DNA from: Kiritimatiellia bacterium | Lineage (GTDB): Bacteria; Verrucomicrobiota; Kiritimatiellia; SLAD01 | Length of the DNA: 25,976 bases | Direction of reading: 5' to 3' | NCBI GenBank assembly: GCA_007128275.1 | Contig: SKXR01000075.1 | Span: forward strand, 1 to 25,976 | Shown: positions 23,277 through 25,976 of the stretch, in pieces | Position numbering within the stretch: the first letter of the stretch is position 1 | Layout of the letters: every line of letters starts with the position of its first letter | Notes under the pieces: model-generated | Databases searched by the model: none | The model's input: the letters and a program-made list of their open reading frames with translations, nothing else | Told to the model about the DNA's origin: nothing | Made by a program: the position numbers and the translations under genes

Positions 23277-24847
23277 CCGCCAAGAAACAAAAGACGTCGT
23301 CGCCACGTGCCGCGCAGGACGCCGCCGAAATTCGGCAGGTCTCGGAATTGAGCCTGCTCTATCAGATCAGTTGTCTGCTGGATCAAAGCCTTGATCTGCG
23401 GGAGGTGGTCCCCCCCGTGCTTGAATCGATTTGCGAGAAGCTGGACATGCGCTATGCGACGCTCACCCTCCTGAACCGGCAATCAGGCGATATCATGATT
23501 GAAGCCGCGCACGGCCTCTCGGAGCAACAGACGAGTCGCGGCCGCTACAAGTTGGGCGAAGGGGTCACCGGCCAAGTGATCCTGAACGGGAAACCCATGG
23601 TCATCCCCAAGACCGGCGAGTCGCCGCTGTTTCTGGATCGGACCCTGCGCGGGAAACGGCCCGACGCGTCTTTCGTCTGCGTCCCGATCAAGGTGGGCCA
23701 GGAGGTCGTCGGCGCGCTGAGCATCGACCGGCTTTACCATGAGAGCGTGAACCTGGAAGATGACGTACGCATTCTCTCCATCATCGCCTCTATGATTGCT
23801 CAGGCCGTGAAACTGCGTCGCGCCGCGCAGGAAGAACAGGAGCGTTTGGCGGAGGAGAACGAACGGTTACGCGCGGAGTTGCGCGATCGGTTCCGGCCCG
23901 CCAACATCATCGGCAACTCGCACGAAATGCAAATCGTATATGACCAGATTGCCCAGGTATCGCGCAGTCCCGCCACCGTACTGATTCATGGGGAAACAGG
24001 CACCGGCAAGGAGTTGGTGGCCCACGCCATACACTACAACAGCGACCGGGCTGACAAGGCGTTCATCAAAGCGCACTGCGCGGCCCTGCCGGAAGCCATC
24101 ATCGAAAGCGAACTCTTTGGCCACGAAAAGGGGGCCTTCACCGGCGCAACCGCTGAACGCAAAGGGCGTTTCGAACTCGCGCATGGCGGCACCTTGTTTC
24201 TGGATGAAATCGGCGACATCCCGCCGAGCATACAGATCAAACTATTGCGCGTGATCCAGGAACGCGAATTCGAACGGATCGGAGGGACGAAGACGATCCG
24301 GGTCAACGTCCGATTGGTCGCGGCCACCAACAAAGATCTGCTGGCCCAAGTCAATCAGGGCAAATTCCGTGAGGACCTCTACTACCGACTCCACGTCTTC
24401 CCGATCTACGTGCCTCCGCTACGCAAACGCAAAGCGGACATCGTGCTGTTGGCCGATTATTTTCTGGATAAATACGCCAAGCAAAGCGGACGGCACATTC
24501 GTCGCCTGTCCAGCGCGGTCATCGACATGCTGATGAGCTATCATTGGCCCGGCAATGTGCGCGAACTGGAAAACGTCATTGAACGGTCCGTCCTCGTAGC
24601 CGAAGGCGATGTCATTCATCCCCATCATCTGCCCCCCACCCTTCAGACGGCGGAGGCAAGCGGCACGCAGACCACCGGAACACTCAAGTCGCTCGTGGAC
24701 CTGTATGAACGCGACATCATCAAAGACGCGCTGAAATCCGCGCGCGGGAATATGGCCGCCGCCGCACGCGCTTTGGGCGCGACACAACGGATCCTAGGCT
24801 ACAAGATCAAGAAACACGGCATCGAACCCAAGCAGTACTCCTCTTGA
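23273..24847 (+). CDS. GAF-AAA+-Fis sigma-54-dependent activator, NifA-like
   Basis: 524 residues. Residues about 28-183 are a GAF domain of NifA type (YKLGEGVTGQVILNGKPMVIPKTGESPLFLDRT, FVCVPIKVGQEVVGALSIDR). A coiled-coil linker (183-205) leads to an AAA+ domain: Walker A GETGTGKE (240-247), the sigma-54-contacting GAFTGA (287-292), Walker B TLFLDEIG (307-314) and arginine-finger region REDLYYRL. A Fis-type helix-turn-helix ends the protein (about 485-516, RGNMAAAARALGATQRILGYKIKK). The oxygen-sensing Cys linker of alpha-proteobacterial NifA is absent. No nif genes and no -24/-12 promoter were seen nearby, so targets are unknown. It overlaps nadE and the kinase by 4 bases each. Confidence 0.93.
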   Translation: MTAKKQKTSSPRAAQDAAEIRQVSELSLLYQISCLLDQSLDLREVVPPVLESICEKLDMRYATLTLLNRQSGDIMIEAAHGLSEQQTSRGRYKLGEGVTGQVILNGKPMVIPKTGESPLFLDRTLRGKRPDASFVCVPIKVGQEVVGALSIDRLYHESVNLEDDVRILSIIASMIAQAVKLRRAAQEEQERLAEENERLRAELRDRFRPANIIGNSHEMQIVYDQIAQVSRSPATVLIHGETGTGKELVAHAIHYNSDRADKAFIKAHCAALPEAIIESELFGHEKGAFTGATAERKGRFELAHGGTLFLDEIGDIPPSIQIKLLRVIQEREFERIGGTKTIRVNVRLVAATNKDLLAQVNQGKFREDLYYRLHVFPIYVPPLRKRKADIVLLADYFLDKYAKQSGRHIRRLSSAVIDMLMSYHWPGNVRELENVIERSVLVAEGDVIHPHHLPPTLQTAEASGTQTTGTLKSLVDLYERDIIKDALKSARGNMAAAARALGATQRILGYKIKKHGIEPKQYSS

Positions 24848-25794
24848 CGAATGCAACGCGTCATCCCGTGTTATGTGTCGGCCTTACCCCGGCATTGCAG
24901 CGGACCATCCGTTTCAGCAACCTGCGCGTCGAGGCCGTCAACCGGGCGACGGCGGTCACGACAACGGCCGCAGGCAAAGCGGTGAATGTCGCACGCGTGC
25001 TTCGCACGTTGGATCGGATGGTTCGCTTGACCGGCTTCCTCGGGGGAAGCACCGGAGAGGCCGTCCGGACCGAGGTTGAAGCGCTCGGCGTGGAAACGCA
25101 CTGCGCGGTCACGGCCGCGCCCACGCGGATATGTCAAACCCTGATCAACGAGCGCACGGGCGAAGTTACGGAATTGGTCGAGGAAACCCCACTTCCGCGG
25201 CCCCACGAGTGGGACGACTTCATGCGTCGATACGCAGCCTTGCTGCAGGGCACCTCGTTGGTTGTCTTATCGGGCACACTCATGCCGGGCGCGGCCCGTG
25301 ATGTCTACCACGACTTGGTCGCCCGGGCGGAAACGGCCGGGATCCCCGTCCTCATTGACTCGCACGGTGAACCGCTTACCCTGGCACTTCGCGCGAAGCC
25401 GTGGCTCGTCAAACTCAATGCTGAAGAACTGGAGCAGACGTGTAACGCCGCGTTCAATTCCGACGAGTCGTTGGTATCCGCCGCGCGCGCGCTGCTGGGG
25501 GAAGGCGCTCGCGCCGTCCTGATCACCCGGGGCGAGAAAGCCAGTGTGTTTGTTCAAGGCGATGCCGCGCACACGATTCGCCCCCCGCGCATCGATCCCC
25601 TCAACCCGATCGGCAGCGGCGATTCGGTCGCCGCCGGCATTGTGGACGCTCATCTCCGCGGCGACCCGCTCGTGAAAGCGGTCTGTTTCGGCATGGCCTG
25701 CGGCGCCGCCAACGCCCTGACCGAATGGCCGGGACACCTCCATCGAACCGATATCGAACGCATCCGCCCGGAAATGCATGTGCAACCGCTCTGA
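24844..25794 (+). CDS. PfkB-family sugar (phosphate) kinase, 1-phosphofructokinase/tagatose-6-phosphate kinase type
   Basis: 316 residues from TTG 24844, which overlaps the activator's stop as TTGA; there is no in-frame ATG close by that keeps the conserved start LCVGLTPALQRT. The layout matches the FruK/LacC branch of PfkB kinases: TAAGKAVNVARVLRTLDRMVRLTGFLGGSTG (41-71), VVLSGTLMPGA (140-150), LIDSHGEPL, KLNAEELEQ (190-198), and NPIGSGDSVAAGIV (254-267) with catalytic base D260. The first signature is usually GGKGxN and the second S/T-x-GAGD; both are altered here. A phosphorylated ketohexose is the likely substrate, by family; the exact sugar cannot be told. Confidence 0.85.
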   Translation: MTNATRHPVLCVGLTPALQRTIRFSNLRVEAVNRATAVTTTAAGKAVNVARVLRTLDRMVRLTGFLGGSTGEAVRTEVEALGVETHCAVTAAPTRICQTLINERTGEVTELVEETPLPRPHEWDDFMRRYAALLQGTSLVVLSGTLMPGAARDVYHDLVARAETAGIPVLIDSHGEPLTLALRAKPWLVKLNAEELEQTCNAAFNSDESLVSAARALLGEGARAVLITRGEKASVFVQGDAAHTIRPPRIDPLNPIGSGDSVAAGIVDAHLRGDPLVKAVCFGMACGAANALTEWPGHLHRTDIERIRPEMHVQPL

Positions 25795-25976
25795 CCGATC
25801 ACCACGAACGGCTCTTCGCTCGGGCAGACGTTCGGTTCATGATCGACAAGCAGACAGGACGCCCACACAACGCCGCCCTGCCGCCCCGGAAGCACGCCCC
25901 TTAACCACAAGAACAAAGCGCCAAACAGTGCACATATTTGTATTAGTATCTGTCATTACATACATATTTGTTGCAA
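25795..25976. other. Gene-free right end with an AT-rich tail and a short direct repeat
   Basis: No gene is visible after the kinase stop. The last ~50 bases become AT-rich, unlike the rest of the window. ACATATTTGT occurs twice, at 25932-25941 and 25962-25971, 30 bases apart. This may be the start of a promoter region or a repeat that stopped assembly. Confidence 0.5.

Noticed and set aside
1..25976. CRISPR arrays, insertion sequences and rRNA genes
   Set aside because: No regularly spaced repeats, transposase-like frames or rRNA sequence were seen in the window.

Overview
The window reads as about 26 kb of chromosome from a Gram-negative bacterium, probably uncultured. Gram-negative envelope genes are present: ExbB/ExbD/TonB-type, Mla/Pqi-type lipid transport and lipoproteins. 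A secreted C25-type peptidase carries carboxypeptidase-regulatory-like repeats with a 'GW-S/T-G-x-VTP' signature, and there is a NifA-like GAF/AAA+ activator. This mix fits the PVC group (Verrucomicrobiota/Kiritimatiellota-like), but that placement is inference from gene style, not from a marker gene. Coding density is high and many neighbouring genes overlap by 1-8 bases.

Layout. (1) 1-1921, minus: a large secreted gingipain-like (C25, clan CD) peptidase that runs off the left edge. Its last ~100 bases encode residues typical of a ribose-type ABC permease, so the left edge is probably a chimeric join. (2) 2026-9862, minus: one tightly packed unit in the order TPR protein, ExbB, ExbD, TonB-like protein, small membrane zinc-ribbon protein, HisD, HisC, DUF2400/TIGR02757 protein. 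(3) 10027-12879, minus: uvrA. (4) 13117-15331, plus: feoA and feoB, divergent from uvrA. (5) 15437-15474: a perfect 38-bp palindrome, followed by tRNA-Ser(UGA) at 15554-15641. (6) 15720-19688, minus: a chagasin-like inhibitor lipoprotein, then a phospholipid-type ABC importer/exporter set (MlaE-like permease with an N-terminal STAS-like region, MlaF-like ATPase, MlaD/PqiB-like MCE protein, PqiC-like lipoprotein). (7) 20014-21436, plus: two small secreted proteins separated by a gene-free stretch with a long imperfect inverted repeat. (8) 21546-25794, plus: nadE, a GAF-AAA+-Fis activator and a PfkB-family sugar kinase, each overlapping the next by 4 bases. (9) 25795-25976: no gene, and the tail becomes AT-rich.

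How the genes may work together. The TPR/ExbBD/TonB set would energise outer-membrane transport, and it is translationally coupled to two histidine-biosynthesis genes. FeoAB imports ferrous iron. The Mla/Pqi-like set would move lipids between membranes. The nadE-activator-kinase unit links NAD+ supply, a sigma-54 regulator and sugar-phosphate metabolism. The points most worth a second look are the 38-bp palindrome, the permease-like left edge, the mixed operon of region 2, the near-leaderless nadE promoter with an upstream inverted repeat, and the folded repeat at 20516-20626.
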